This document shows, one piece after another, positions 1 to 6,403 of a DNA stretch of 9,780 nucleotides (within the stretch, counting starts at the first letter, position 1; every line of letters starts with the position of its first letter). The DNA lies in contig CAKZSF010000303.1 of the NCBI GenBank assembly GCA_937920575.1, forward strand, positions 1 to 9,780, written 5' to 3'. The notes under the pieces were generated by a model. It was not told the origin of the DNA. It worked only from the letters and a program-made list of their open reading frames with translations, and did no database searches. Made by a program: the position numbers and the translations under genes. This DNA is from an uncultured Sphingomonadaceae bacterium (GTDB lineage: Bacteria; Pseudomonadota; Alphaproteobacteria; Sphingomonadales; Sphingomonadaceae).

Positions 1-1449
1 CTTCTCACCCAAGAGCTGGCGCAAGAGCGCGAGCGAGTGGAATCTGCACTCGACATTCGCACGCGTGTGCTGTCGCATTTCGCTCACCAGTTTCGTACGC
101 CCTTGAGCAGTCTGTCAGGCGTTGTGGATCTGTTGCGCGAATCGTCGCGCACCGATGTCGAAACGGAGGCTCTCGATTTTGCTGAGCATGCGACCGAACG
201 CCTTGTTGCCTTGGTGGATGAGGCAATTGCCGAAGCGCAAGGAGAAGGTGAAGAAGTCTCCCTTTTCCCGGCTCCAACGGAACTGGCGCATGTACTCAAA
301 CAGTGCCGCACGTTCTGGCAAAAGGTCGGCGAGGATACCGCGAATGCGGCAAGTGTGACATTCGAGATTGCTCAAGATCTGCCCGATACCGTTCAAGTCG
401 ATGCTGTGCGTTTGCGGGAATTGCTCGACTGCATGATTGGGTTTGGCCTGGAAACGAAACAAGACACGGTGCTGTCTGCCGAATGGCATGATGGGTTGGC
501 GCTGCTGCTAAGCGCAGAATCTGGCGAGGCTTTTCCCGAAGGTGAAGAGCTCGCTCAAGAGCCGCAATTGCGCCGCGCGCATTTCTTGGCCGATGCCATG
601 GGTGGGTCTTTGTCACGCAAGCCGGGCAAAACCCCTGCGATATCGGCATATTTACCGTTGGACGAGGTTGCGTCCCAATCTGATCAAGCGACGCAATTGG
701 TGAACTCCGCTGGAGAGCCGCCTCATATCCTTTTGGCAGAGGATACGTTGACCATTCAGCAGGTTGTCGCCGCCCTTCTGGAAAAGATCGGATGCCAGGT
801 TGATGTCGCGTCGGATGGGGCAGAGGCGCTCGAAGCCGCTTTGGACAATCGATATGATGCCATTTTGATGGATTCGCAGATGCCTGTGATGGACGGCGTC
901 ACGGCGTTGCAAAGGCTTCGCGCCAGCGGATCATCGAATTCGCAAACACCGGTGATCGGGATAACGGCGCACAGCCTGCAAGAAGAGCGCGATCGGCTGA
1001 TTGCTGCCGGCATGTCTGCGTGCCTGACCAAGCCAATCAAAGAAACAGACATACGCTCCGCTCTCAAAACCGCGATGATGATGTCGGGCGGATCGGGCGA
1101 TAATGATCAGCTGTTCGATCTGGATCGGTTCAAAGCGGCGTTTGAAGCCTTACCCGTGCATTTCCATGAACGGTTTCTGGCGGCAGTCGAGGCGGATCTC
1201 GACAATTATGGTGAAGAGTTCAAGCAGTCAGTCAGTGCGCAGGATGAAGAGCTGGCTGACCGAAAAGCTCATGCCCTGAAAGGCGTTGCTGCCAATGTCG
1301 GGGCGGTCAAGTTGGTGGAAGCGTTGGAGTCATTCCGCGCTTCTGACGGTTTGCAATCCGAGAAACAGTTTGCAGAAGTATGCGAACAGCTTGCCGCTAC
1401 AAGGGCAGGTTGCGGCAAGCTGTTCGCGGCAATGATCTCTGATCAATAG
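1..1449 (+). CDS. Hybrid sensor histidine kinase-like protein (HisKA, degenerate ATPase, REC, Hpt), 5' end outside the window
   Basis: The frame is open from base 1, so the true start and any sensory domain lie upstream; 482 codons are visible. Numbering by window codon, a charged helix (1-25) leads into a HisKA H-box, AHQFRTPL, with the phosphorylatable His at codon 29. The region that should be the HATPase domain (about 95-220) is short and eroded. The N-box reads LLDCMIGFGLET without its asparagines, and no DxGxG box is visible, although a remnant ending in LADAMGGSLS and a YLPL strand can be aligned. A receiver follows (about 241-355), with acidic pair E247/D248, phospho-acceptor D291 in MDSQMPVMDG, and the conserved LTKPI lysine. 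The C-terminal Hpt domain (about 376-480) has its His at codon 424 in AHALKG. I infer a phosphorelay role from the intact REC and Hpt; autokinase activity is doubtful. The gene ends with TAG and overlaps the convergent glycosyltransferase gene by 7 bases. The signal and partner regulator are unknown. Confidence 0.9.
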   Translation, partial: LLTQELAQERERVESALDIRTRVLSHFAHQFRTPLSSLSGVVDLLRESSRTDVETEALDFAEHATERLVALVDEAIAEAQGEGEEVSLFPAPTELAHVLKQCRTFWQKVGEDTANAASVTFEIAQDLPDTVQVDAVRLRELLDCMIGFGLETKQDTVLSAEWHDGLALLLSAESGEAFPEGEELAQEPQLRRAHFLADAMGGSLSRKPGKTPAISAYLPLDEVASQSDQATQLVNSAGEPPHILLAEDTLTIQQVVAALLEKIGCQVDVASDGAEALEAALDNRYDAILMDSQMPVMDGVTALQRLRASGSSNSQTPVIGITAHSLQEERDRLIAAGMSACLTKPIKETDIRSALKTAMMMSGGSGDNDQLFDLDRFKAAFEALPVHFHERFLAAVEADLDNYGEEFKQSVSAQDEELADRKAHALKGVAANVGAVKLVEALESFRASDGLQSEKQFAEVCEQLAATRAGCGKLFAAMISDQ

Positions 1450-2873
1450 GCCCCCCGGCCTGAGATCACTGCGGGTATCGTGCGAAGAAGGATCGCAACA
1501 TCGGTCAACAAGCTTTGGCGTTGCAGATAGGCGACATCCATCGCCAGTTGCTGCTTGAAGGGGATTTCCGCCCGCCCCGATACTTGCCAGATGCACGTAA
1601 TGCCGGGTTTGCCGCGCAGGCGCTTCAGCGCCGGGTTGCTGTAAGCTTGCACTTCGCTGCCCAAAGCAGGGCGGGGGCCAACCAGCGACATTTCACCGCG
1701 CAGCACGTTGATCAGTTGAGGCAACTCATCGACGGAGAAGCGGCGGATCAACCGGCCGATGCGTGTAATCCGCGGATCGTTGCGCATTTTGAAGCAGATG
1801 CCTGACCGCTCGCTTTGGTCGAGCAGGGCGGTTCTGCGGGCTTCTGCATCAAGGTACATTGAACGGAATTTGAGCATTTCGAAACTGCGGCCATCTTCCC
1901 CAATCCGCAATTGGCGGAAGAAGATGGGACCGCGATCCTCCAAACGGATCGCGGCCCCCACCAGGAGAAACAGTGGCAGAAGGGTGGCCAGTGCGAGGAA
2001 TGCTCCGGTTACATCAAGCGCGCGTTTGCAGGCGCTCGACACTTTCGCGGCGATGCCTCGTACAGTCAGCGCATGCGCCAGTGCATGAGTCAAAAATACG
2101 GCATTTCCAACCAGATATCGATTGGCGAGACGGCGCGGTTCCATCGCAAGGCGCCATGCCCATTCGCAGCCTATTGCACGGACTGCCTTCGGGGCACGCG
2201 CAATCTGGCCGGAATAATAGTCGAACAGACCGCCGACACCCAAGATGACTGGCACGTTGAGCCGGTCTTTAACGCGGGCAATCCAATTTTCTTGCAAGGG
2301 AACGCCGAAACCCACGAACAGCAGGTCTACGCCGGACTGATTGATCCGTGCGATGAGATGCTCTTCCTCATCTGCTGAGAAATAACCGTCTGCGGTGCCG
2401 GCAAAGCGCAAGTCAGTGAAGGTGGCCTGCATCGTGTCCGCGGCGCGCTGTGCGACACCGGGCGCTCCACCCAGCAAGAAGATTGATTGGCCTGTTGCCT
2501 CCGCATGGCGACAAATTTCTGGGAAAAGATCAGTGCCGTTTAGGTTCTCGCCAAACGGGCGCTGTGCCATTTTCGATGCGATCCGCATACCGCTACCATC
2601 TGGCAGAATTAAATCGCTCGCTTCCACGGAGGAGACATATTCCGGATCGCGCATCAGCGTGTTGATACAATGCGCATTGATGAAGTTCACAATCGTCCGC
2701 TTGCGAAAACGGGCGCGCGCCACAATTGTTTGCGCAGCCTGGTCCAACGTATCGCGTACAATCGGCAAACCGAAGAGATCGGTTGTCTCAGCCGTGCGTG
2801 AAGCCAGCTCAAGGTCGGAGACAAAGCTCTCTGACTGAATAGTGGCTGGCATGGATGCGAGATCGTGTTTCAT
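1443..2873 (-). CDS. Fused WecG/TagA/CpsF glycosyltransferase and ExoY/WcaJ-type undecaprenyl-phosphate phosphoglycosyl transferase
   Basis: This is a 476-residue two-domain protein. Residues about 33-265 are a WecG/TagA/CpsF (GT26) domain, with NAHCINTL, LILPDGSGM (D92 is the likely catalytic base by analogy with TagA), FVGFGVPLQENWI and GVGGLFDYYSGQ. Residues about 280-476 are a bacterial sugar transferase (monotopic phosphoglycosyl transferase) domain. It has a hydrophobic re-entrant helix (286-306, Pro300), FRQLRIG, LKFRSM, the catalytic Asp-Glu dyad D382-E383 in SVDELPQL, GEMSLVGPRPAL and GKPGITCIWQVSGR. From the family, the C-terminal half should transfer a sugar phosphate from a nucleotide sugar to undecaprenyl phosphate on the inner membrane, starting the repeat unit. 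The N-terminal half probably adds the next sugar. I chose the ATG at 2873 because AAAGGAG lies 7 bases upstream and a sigma-54 promoter lies just above that; an in-frame extension to 3050 would run through the promoter. Sugar specificity cannot be read from the sequence. Confidence 0.93.
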   Translation of the reverse strand: MKHDLASMPATIQSESFVSDLELASRTAETTDLFGLPIVRDTLDQAAQTIVARARFRKRTIVNFINAHCINTLMRDPEYVSSVEASDLILPDGSGMRIASKMAQRPFGENLNGTDLFPEICRHAEATGQSIFLLGGAPGVAQRAADTMQATFTDLRFAGTADGYFSADEEEHLIARINQSGVDLLFVGFGVPLQENWIARVKDRLNVPVILGVGGLFDYYSGQIARAPKAVRAIGCEWAWRLAMEPRRLANRYLVGNAVFLTHALAHALTVRGIAAKVSSACKRALDVTGAFLALATLLPLFLLVGAAIRLEDRGPIFFRQLRIGEDGRSFEMLKFRSMYLDAEARRTALLDQSERSGICFKMRNDPRITRIGRLIRRFSVDELPQLINVLRGEMSLVGPRPALGSEVQAYSNPALKRLRGKPGITCIWQVSGRAEIPFKQQLAMDVAYLQRQSLLTDVAILLRTIPAVISGRGAY

Positions 2874-2880
2874 GGCTAAG

Positions 2881-2887
2881 CTCCTTT
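2881..2887 (-). promoter_or_regulatory. Shine-Dalgarno site of the fused glycosyltransferase gene
   Basis: The minus strand reads AAAGGAG, 7 bases before the ATG at 2873. It decides the start: the longer in-frame reading to 3050 has no comparable site and would put the promoter inside the coding region. Confidence 0.85.
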
Positions 2888-2908
2888 GATAGCGTTGCCG
2901 TTCACAGA

Positions 2909-2923
2909 GCATCGACCGTGCCA
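2909..2923 (-). promoter_or_regulatory. Sigma-54 (RpoN) -24/-12 promoter driving the fused glycosyltransferase gene
   Basis: The minus strand reads TGGCACG-GTCG-ATGC. The family consensus is TGGCACG-N4-TTGC. The -24 half is a perfect match and the -12 half differs by one base. The essential GG (2922-2921) and GC (2910-2909) are exactly 10 bases apart. Transcription would be expected to start near 2897, giving a leader of about 24 bases that contains the AAAGGAG site. A second element of the same kind faces the other way at 3121. The match to the consensus is seen; activity is inferred. Confidence 0.82.
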
Positions 2924-2987
2924 GTTTTGAAAATTCGCAATTAAAACAGAGTGTTGGGTTATACTCACTTCGATCCGGTGGGATGCG

Positions 2988-3068
2988 GGTGATCGCATTT
3001 TTGCATTTTGCGTCACCGTTTTTCGCGAATGCGATCAATTGATGATGCATTTTGCGAAAAGTGGTGAC
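2988..3068. promoter_or_regulatory. Cluster of inverted and direct repeats between the two sigma-54 promoters; candidate enhancer-binding-protein site
   Basis: Several symmetrical elements overlap here. An imperfect long dyad has arms 3012-3032 (GTCACCG, T-run, CGCGAATGC) and 3047-3068 (GCATTTTGCGAAAA, then GTGGTGAC), with the perfect palindrome ATCAATTGAT (3034-3043) between them. TTCGCGAA (3023-3030) is a perfect 8-base palindrome. A 10-base inverted pair lies at 2990-2999 (TGATCGCATT) and 3028-3037. An 11-base direct repeat, TGCATTTTGCG, lies at 3002-3012 and 3046-3056, 44 bases apart, or about four helical turns. The centre of the large dyad is about 107 bases upstream of the expected plus-strand start and about 143 bases upstream of the minus-strand start, in the usual range for activators of sigma-54 polymerase. 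There is no T-tract, so it does not look like a terminator. The protein that binds is unknown. Confidence 0.6.
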
Positions 3069-3120
3069 AGCTGGTCTGCTGGATCAGGAAAAATACATTA
3101 AAAACAGAATGATAGAATTT

Positions 3121-3135
3121 TGGCACGCGAGTTGC
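3121..3135 (+). promoter_or_regulatory. Sigma-54 (RpoN) -24/-12 promoter driving the flippase-glycosyltransferase operon
   Basis: The plus strand reads TGGCACG-CGAG-TTGC, a full match to the TGGCACG-N4-TTGC core. GG (3122-3123) and GC (3134-3135) are 10 bases apart as required, and a T-run precedes the -24 element. The expected start is near 3147, giving a leader of about 20 bases with AAAAGGA at 3153-3159, 7 bases before the GTG start at 3167. Upstream (about 3090-3118) is an A/T-rich stretch that could help DNA bending, but I found no good IHF consensus. Activity is inferred from the sequence match and placement. Confidence 0.88.
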
Positions 3136-3152
3136 GAAGTGCTCAGCAGTCG

Positions 3153-3159
3153 AAAAGGA
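3153..3159 (+). promoter_or_regulatory. Shine-Dalgarno site supporting the GTG start of the flippase gene
   Basis: AAAAGGA sits 7 bases before GTG at 3167. The next in-frame ATG (3218) has no such site, so the GTG is preferred. This also fits the predicted transcript start near 3147. Confidence 0.75.
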
Positions 3160-3166
3160 ACTGCTT

Positions 3167-4450
3167 GTGCGAATTGCGAAACTCTCTCACGTCCTGCCTG
3201 CAAATCTTGCATCTCTGATGCGTGGGTTCGCGAGCTATGCGTCTGCGGAATTGGTCAATCGCATTGTACGGTTAGGGGCCATTCTTGTCATTGCACGCCA
3301 AGCTGATCCGGCTTTGCTCGGCACGGCGGCGCTTGCGCTATCCCTGTTCGAGCTCACCCGTGTGTTGACACAAGCAGGCATTGGACAGCGCATCGTCGCA
3401 GCGACCGATGCAGAGCTGGCCAGCATCTGTGCAAGAGCGCAGCAGCTGTTTTGGCTTTGCTGTGTTGCGGTCGCGATCATTCAATTGCTTGTCGCAGCTG
3501 CGCTTGCGTACTTTTTCGCGCAGAATGAAGCCGCTGCGATGCTGGCCGTGTTGAGTGTGGTCTATCTGATCATGCCGCCGGGGCTGGTTCAGATTTTCCT
3601 ATTGATGCGCGATGAGCGGCTGGGCGCTTGTGCCAGCATTGGCGCAACCCAAGCCATTCTCGATCACATTCTGACCGCTGCTCTGATCGTCGTGTGGCCT
3701 AGCGCCTGGGCGATTGTCTTGCCCAAGCTGCTCACCGCGCCGGTTTGGACTATTTTGGCCCGTCTTGCCCGCCCTTGGGTGCGCGACAACGCATCGCTCG
3801 CACCAATTGGCGAATTTCGCGCCTATTGCGGCGGCGTGTTGGCCAGCGAACTGATGGCGGCTCTGCGCATCCATGCAGACAAGTTGGTGCTTTCAGCGAT
3901 GCTGGGCGTGAGCGCGATGGGTTCCTACTACTTCGCCTTTGGCGCAGGGCTGGGTATCGCCCAATCGTTGATCACATCTTTCGCGACGGTCTTGTTCGCA
4001 TCGCTGTGCCGCATTGAAGCCGGAGAGGCGCGCCAGCGCCAGTTCCGTCAAGCGCTGCTGATTGGGCTCGCCGTGTTGGTGCCCGTCGTATCGGCGCAAG
4101 CCTTGTTGGCTCCATATTATGTCCCGGTGATTTTCGGCGCGCATTGGGCTGCGTCTGCGACCTATCTGTCTGTGCTGGCGCTGGCTGCAATTCCGCTGTT
4201 CCTTGTGCAGGGCTTGGGCGCACTTTTCCGTGCCAATGGCGCTGCAGGTCAGGACGCAAAGCTTGGCTCGATTGCCACATTTTTCGCTCTTGCTGGTTTG
4301 ACGCTTGGCGCAACCCATTCGTTGGTAGCGGCCTGTGCTGGCTACTCGCTCGGCCTCGCGCTGGCGGTCGCCCCCGCAACATATCGCATGGCGCGCCTGC
4401 GCCTCCCTCAACCTTCCTATTCCAAACCAATCCAACAGGAGATCTCGTGA
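3167..4450 (+). CDS. Wzx-like polysaccharide repeat-unit flippase (MOP/MATE superfamily)
   Basis: A 427-residue, very hydrophobic protein with about 12 predicted membrane helices, the size and layout usual for Wzx/RfbX-type flippases. The N-terminal part (FASYASAELVNRIVRLGAIL, then GTAALALSLFELTRVLTQAGIGQ) is typical of the polysaccharide-synthesis transporter family: a first helix leading to a short loop, a second helix, and a conserved GIGQ-like turn. Such proteins move undecaprenyl-diphosphate-linked oligosaccharide from the cytoplasmic to the periplasmic face of the inner membrane. The GTG start at 3167 is chosen for its AAAAGGA site and its position just below the sigma-54 promoter. The stop TGA (4448-4450) overlaps the next gene's ATG by one base, so the two are probably translationally coupled. 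It is the first gene of a four-gene operon with three glycosyltransferases. Family sequences diverge strongly, so the assignment rests on topology and neighbours as much as on motifs. Confidence 0.87.
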   Translation: MRIAKLSHVLPANLASLMRGFASYASAELVNRIVRLGAILVIARQADPALLGTAALALSLFELTRVLTQAGIGQRIVAATDAELASICARAQQLFWLCCVAVAIIQLLVAAALAYFFAQNEAAAMLAVLSVVYLIMPPGLVQIFLLMRDERLGACASIGATQAILDHILTAALIVVWPSAWAIVLPKLLTAPVWTILARLARPWVRDNASLAPIGEFRAYCGGVLASELMAALRIHADKLVLSAMLGVSAMGSYYFAFGAGLGIAQSLITSFATVLFASLCRIEAGEARQRQFRQALLIGLAVLVPVVSAQALLAPYYVPVIFGAHWAASATYLSVLALAAIPLFLVQGLGALFRANGAAGQDAKLGSIATFFALAGLTLGATHSLVAACAGYSLGLALAVAPATYRMARLRLPQPSYSKPIQQEIS

Positions 4451-5379
4451 TGAACACTCCCAAATTTTCCGTGATTGTGCCCGTTTACAACGCCTTCGAA
4501 ACATTGGCGTCGACGGTAGCCAGCGTCCTGAACCAGTCTGATCAGGATTGGGAATTGATCCTCATCGATGATGGTTCGACGGATCGGTCGCTGACGCTGA
4601 TGCTTGATTTTGCCGCAGAGGATGATCGAATCCGAGCAATCTCGCAGTCCAATGCCGGGCCATCAGCTGCGCGCAATCTTGGCGCGCAATTGGCTCGCGG
4701 TGAGTTTCTGGCTTTCCTGGACGCTGATGACCTTTGGACGGTGAACAAACTGGCCGCGCATCGCGAGTTTCACGATACCTATTTGGGCGTCGATGCCAGC
4801 TTTGCGCAGATCGAGTTTTTGGAAACCGCGGCCAATGGTGATCGGGTCGTTCGGACATTGAGCACAGTCCCATCGGGCGCGCTATCCCTTTCGCATATCG
4901 TGGGAGAGAACCCGGTTTGCACAACCTCCAATCTGGTTATTCGTGCTGGTGCATTCGCGGAGCTTGGCGGATTTTCGGTGGGCATGGACTATGCAGAAGA
5001 TCAGGAGTTCGTCGCCCGCTATGTCGACAAAGGCCATCTGATCATGGGCGTTGGTCATAAGCTGGTCAGCTATCGCATGATGGAATCCGGCCTGTCTGCT
5101 GATTTGGAAGCGATGCTCAATGGTTGGCGTGCGCTTGCGAGCACCTATGCCGAGCGGATCGATGTTCAGGCAATGGAAGCCGTCTATTGCCGCTATCTCG
5201 CACGGCGCGCGCTGCGGACCGGTGCCCGGCCCAAGGTCGCTATCGACTACATGATCGCGGGTTTGCAGCTGAATGCAGCAGCATTCCTCGCCGACCGTCG
5301 CCGCGGAATCATGACCATCCTTGCAACTCTATTGAGCCCGACGATGCCGCGCCCTTTGCGCCGTCGCATGTTCGCTTAA
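4450..5379 (+). CDS. Family 2 (GT-A fold) glycosyltransferase, first of two in tandem
   Basis: A 309-residue soluble or peripheral enzyme. The N-terminal GT2 domain has FSVIVPVYNAFETLASTVASVLNQS, the nucleotide-binding IDDGSTD (D40-D41), NAGPSAARN, and the metal-binding DADD (91-94). A YAEDQEF segment (E183-D184) is where the catalytic base motif of this family normally lies. The C-terminal 90 residues are helical and basic, ending RPLRRRMFA, perhaps for membrane contact. It should transfer a sugar from a nucleotide donor to the growing lipid-linked repeat unit in the cytoplasm; donor and linkage are unknown. The ATG at 4450 is preferred because AGGAG (4437-4441) lies 8 bases upstream and it overlaps the flippase stop in TGATG. 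The reading frame is open back to 4144, but that part only shadows the flippase. Confidence 0.93.
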   Translation: MNTPKFSVIVPVYNAFETLASTVASVLNQSDQDWELILIDDGSTDRSLTLMLDFAAEDDRIRAISQSNAGPSAARNLGAQLARGEFLAFLDADDLWTVNKLAAHREFHDTYLGVDASFAQIEFLETAANGDRVVRTLSTVPSGALSLSHIVGENPVCTTSNLVIRAGAFAELGGFSVGMDYAEDQEFVARYVDKGHLIMGVGHKLVSYRMMESGLSADLEAMLNGWRALASTYAERIDVQAMEAVYCRYLARRALRTGARPKVAIDYMIAGLQLNAAAFLADRRRGIMTILATLLSPTMPRPLRRRMFA

Positions 5380-5413
5380 CCCTTTCACATTATTCTCTTC
5401 ACAGGAGCCACTC

Positions 5414-6403
5414 ATGACCACTCCCGCAATTTCCGTCGTTATGCCCGTCTACAATGTTGAGACATACATTGCCGAAGCGATTCAATCGGTTCTGGATCAA
5501 AGTTTCACTAACTTTGAACTCATCATTGTCGATGACGGTGGCAGCGATCGTTCAATCGAAATCGCTCAGAGCTTTGCCGATGAACGCATTCGCATAATCC
5601 ATCAGGCCAATCGCGGTCTGCCCGGCGCGCGCAACACCGGCATTATGCATGCACGCGCGCCGTTGATTGCGCTCCTCGATTCCGATGACATCTACCATCA
5701 AGATAAGCTGATGCTGCATCACATCCATATGCGGGCCTGCCCAGATGTGGGAGTTAGCTATGCCGGATCGCGGATGATCGACGCCAATGGCGAAGTGATG
5801 GCCGTGGCAATGCGTCCAAAGCTCACCGATATTTCTCCTCTCGACATCTTCACGCGAAACCCGGTGGGCAATGGCAGCGCAGCTGTGTTGCGTCGATCAT
5901 TCATCGACCAAGCTGCTTTCCCTCATCCAAAGGATCCGCAAAGAGTTTGCTGGTTCGATGAGGAATTTCGCCAGTCGGAGGATATTGAGTTCTGGATCCG
6001 TTTGAGCGTCAAGCACAGCGTCAAATTTGAAGGTATTTCCGGTCTCCTGACAGACTATCGGATCATTGGCGGAGCATTGTCTGCAAACATCGTCAACCAG
6101 TATGTCAGTTGGCAGAAAATGTACCGAAAACTGGCCGAGATTGCCCCTGACTTTGTCGCCAAGCATGGGCGAAAGGCGCGGGGATACCAGTTGCGGTATC
6201 TTGCTCGCCGCGCCGTGCAGCTTGGCGATGTTGGCTTCTCTGGTGAACTGTTGTTGGACGCCCTGCGATCCTATCCGGGAATGCTTTGGCGTGAACCCGC
6301 CAAGACGTTTGTGACGGGACTGGCCATCGCAGTGGGCAAAGCCCTAGGCAAAGAGCGCTTTTCTTGGCTCGCACAACGCTATCTGAAAGGCGCTGCGGCA
6401 TGA
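5414..6403 (+). CDS. Family 2 (GT-A fold) glycosyltransferase, second of two in tandem
   Basis: A 329-residue enzyme. The GT2 domain has ISVVMPVYNVETYIAEAIQSVLDQS, IVDDGGSD (D40-D41), NRGLPGARNTG, the metal-binding DSDD (89-92) and a clear SEDIEFWIRL motif (E189-D190, likely catalytic base). The ATG at 5414 has AGGAG (5403-5407) 6 bases upstream. The 34-base gap after the previous gene holds no promoter or terminator that I can see, so it belongs to the same operon. Its N-terminal half resembles the preceding gene product along its length, and both carry a C-terminal RYLARRA segment, so the pair may come from an old duplication. Role: one transfer step in assembling the repeat unit on the cytoplasmic face. 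Donor and acceptor are unknown. Confidence 0.94.
   Translation: MTTPAISVVMPVYNVETYIAEAIQSVLDQSFTNFELIIVDDGGSDRSIEIAQSFADERIRIIHQANRGLPGARNTGIMHARAPLIALLDSDDIYHQDKLMLHHIHMRACPDVGVSYAGSRMIDANGEVMAVAMRPKLTDISPLDIFTRNPVGNGSAAVLRRSFIDQAAFPHPKDPQRVCWFDEEFRQSEDIEFWIRLSVKHSVKFEGISGLLTDYRIIGGALSANIVNQYVSWQKMYRKLAEIAPDFVAKHGRKARGYQLRYLARRAVQLGDVGFSGELLLDALRSYPGMLWREPAKTFVTGLAIAVGKALGKERFSWLAQRYLKGAAA

Noticed and set aside
2874..3050. In-frame N-terminal extension of the fused transferase (start at 3050).
   Set aside because: It would run through the sigma-54 promoter and the repeat cluster, its residues do not resemble the family, and the ATG at 2873 has an excellent AAAGGAG site.
2988..3068. Reading the repeat cluster as a CRISPR fragment, riboswitch or terminator.
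   Set aside because: There are no regular repeat-spacer units, no T-tract and no recognisable aptamer; it lies upstream of both predicted transcript starts, so it is not in the leaders.
3052..3306. An 84-codon plus-strand open frame across the divergent gap.
   Set aside because: It covers the plus-strand promoter and the start of the flippase gene in another frame, lacks a good ribosome site, and its cysteine-rich composition looks like chance translation.
4144..4449. Upstream extension of the first GT2 gene.
   Set aside because: The extra 102 residues are an out-of-frame reading of the flippase; the GT2 fold starts right after the ATG at 4450, which has its own AGGAG.
3893..4504. A 203-codon minus-strand frame opposite the flippase.
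   Set aside because: It is low-complexity, rich in Arg, Gln and Cys, has no recognisable motif, and lies wholly opposite a well-supported gene; it is a product of GC-rich codon bias.
6364..6399. TTG start for the GT4 gene.
   Set aside because: It would add 12 residues with no family similarity; the ATGATG at 6400 gives the classic overlapping stop/start.
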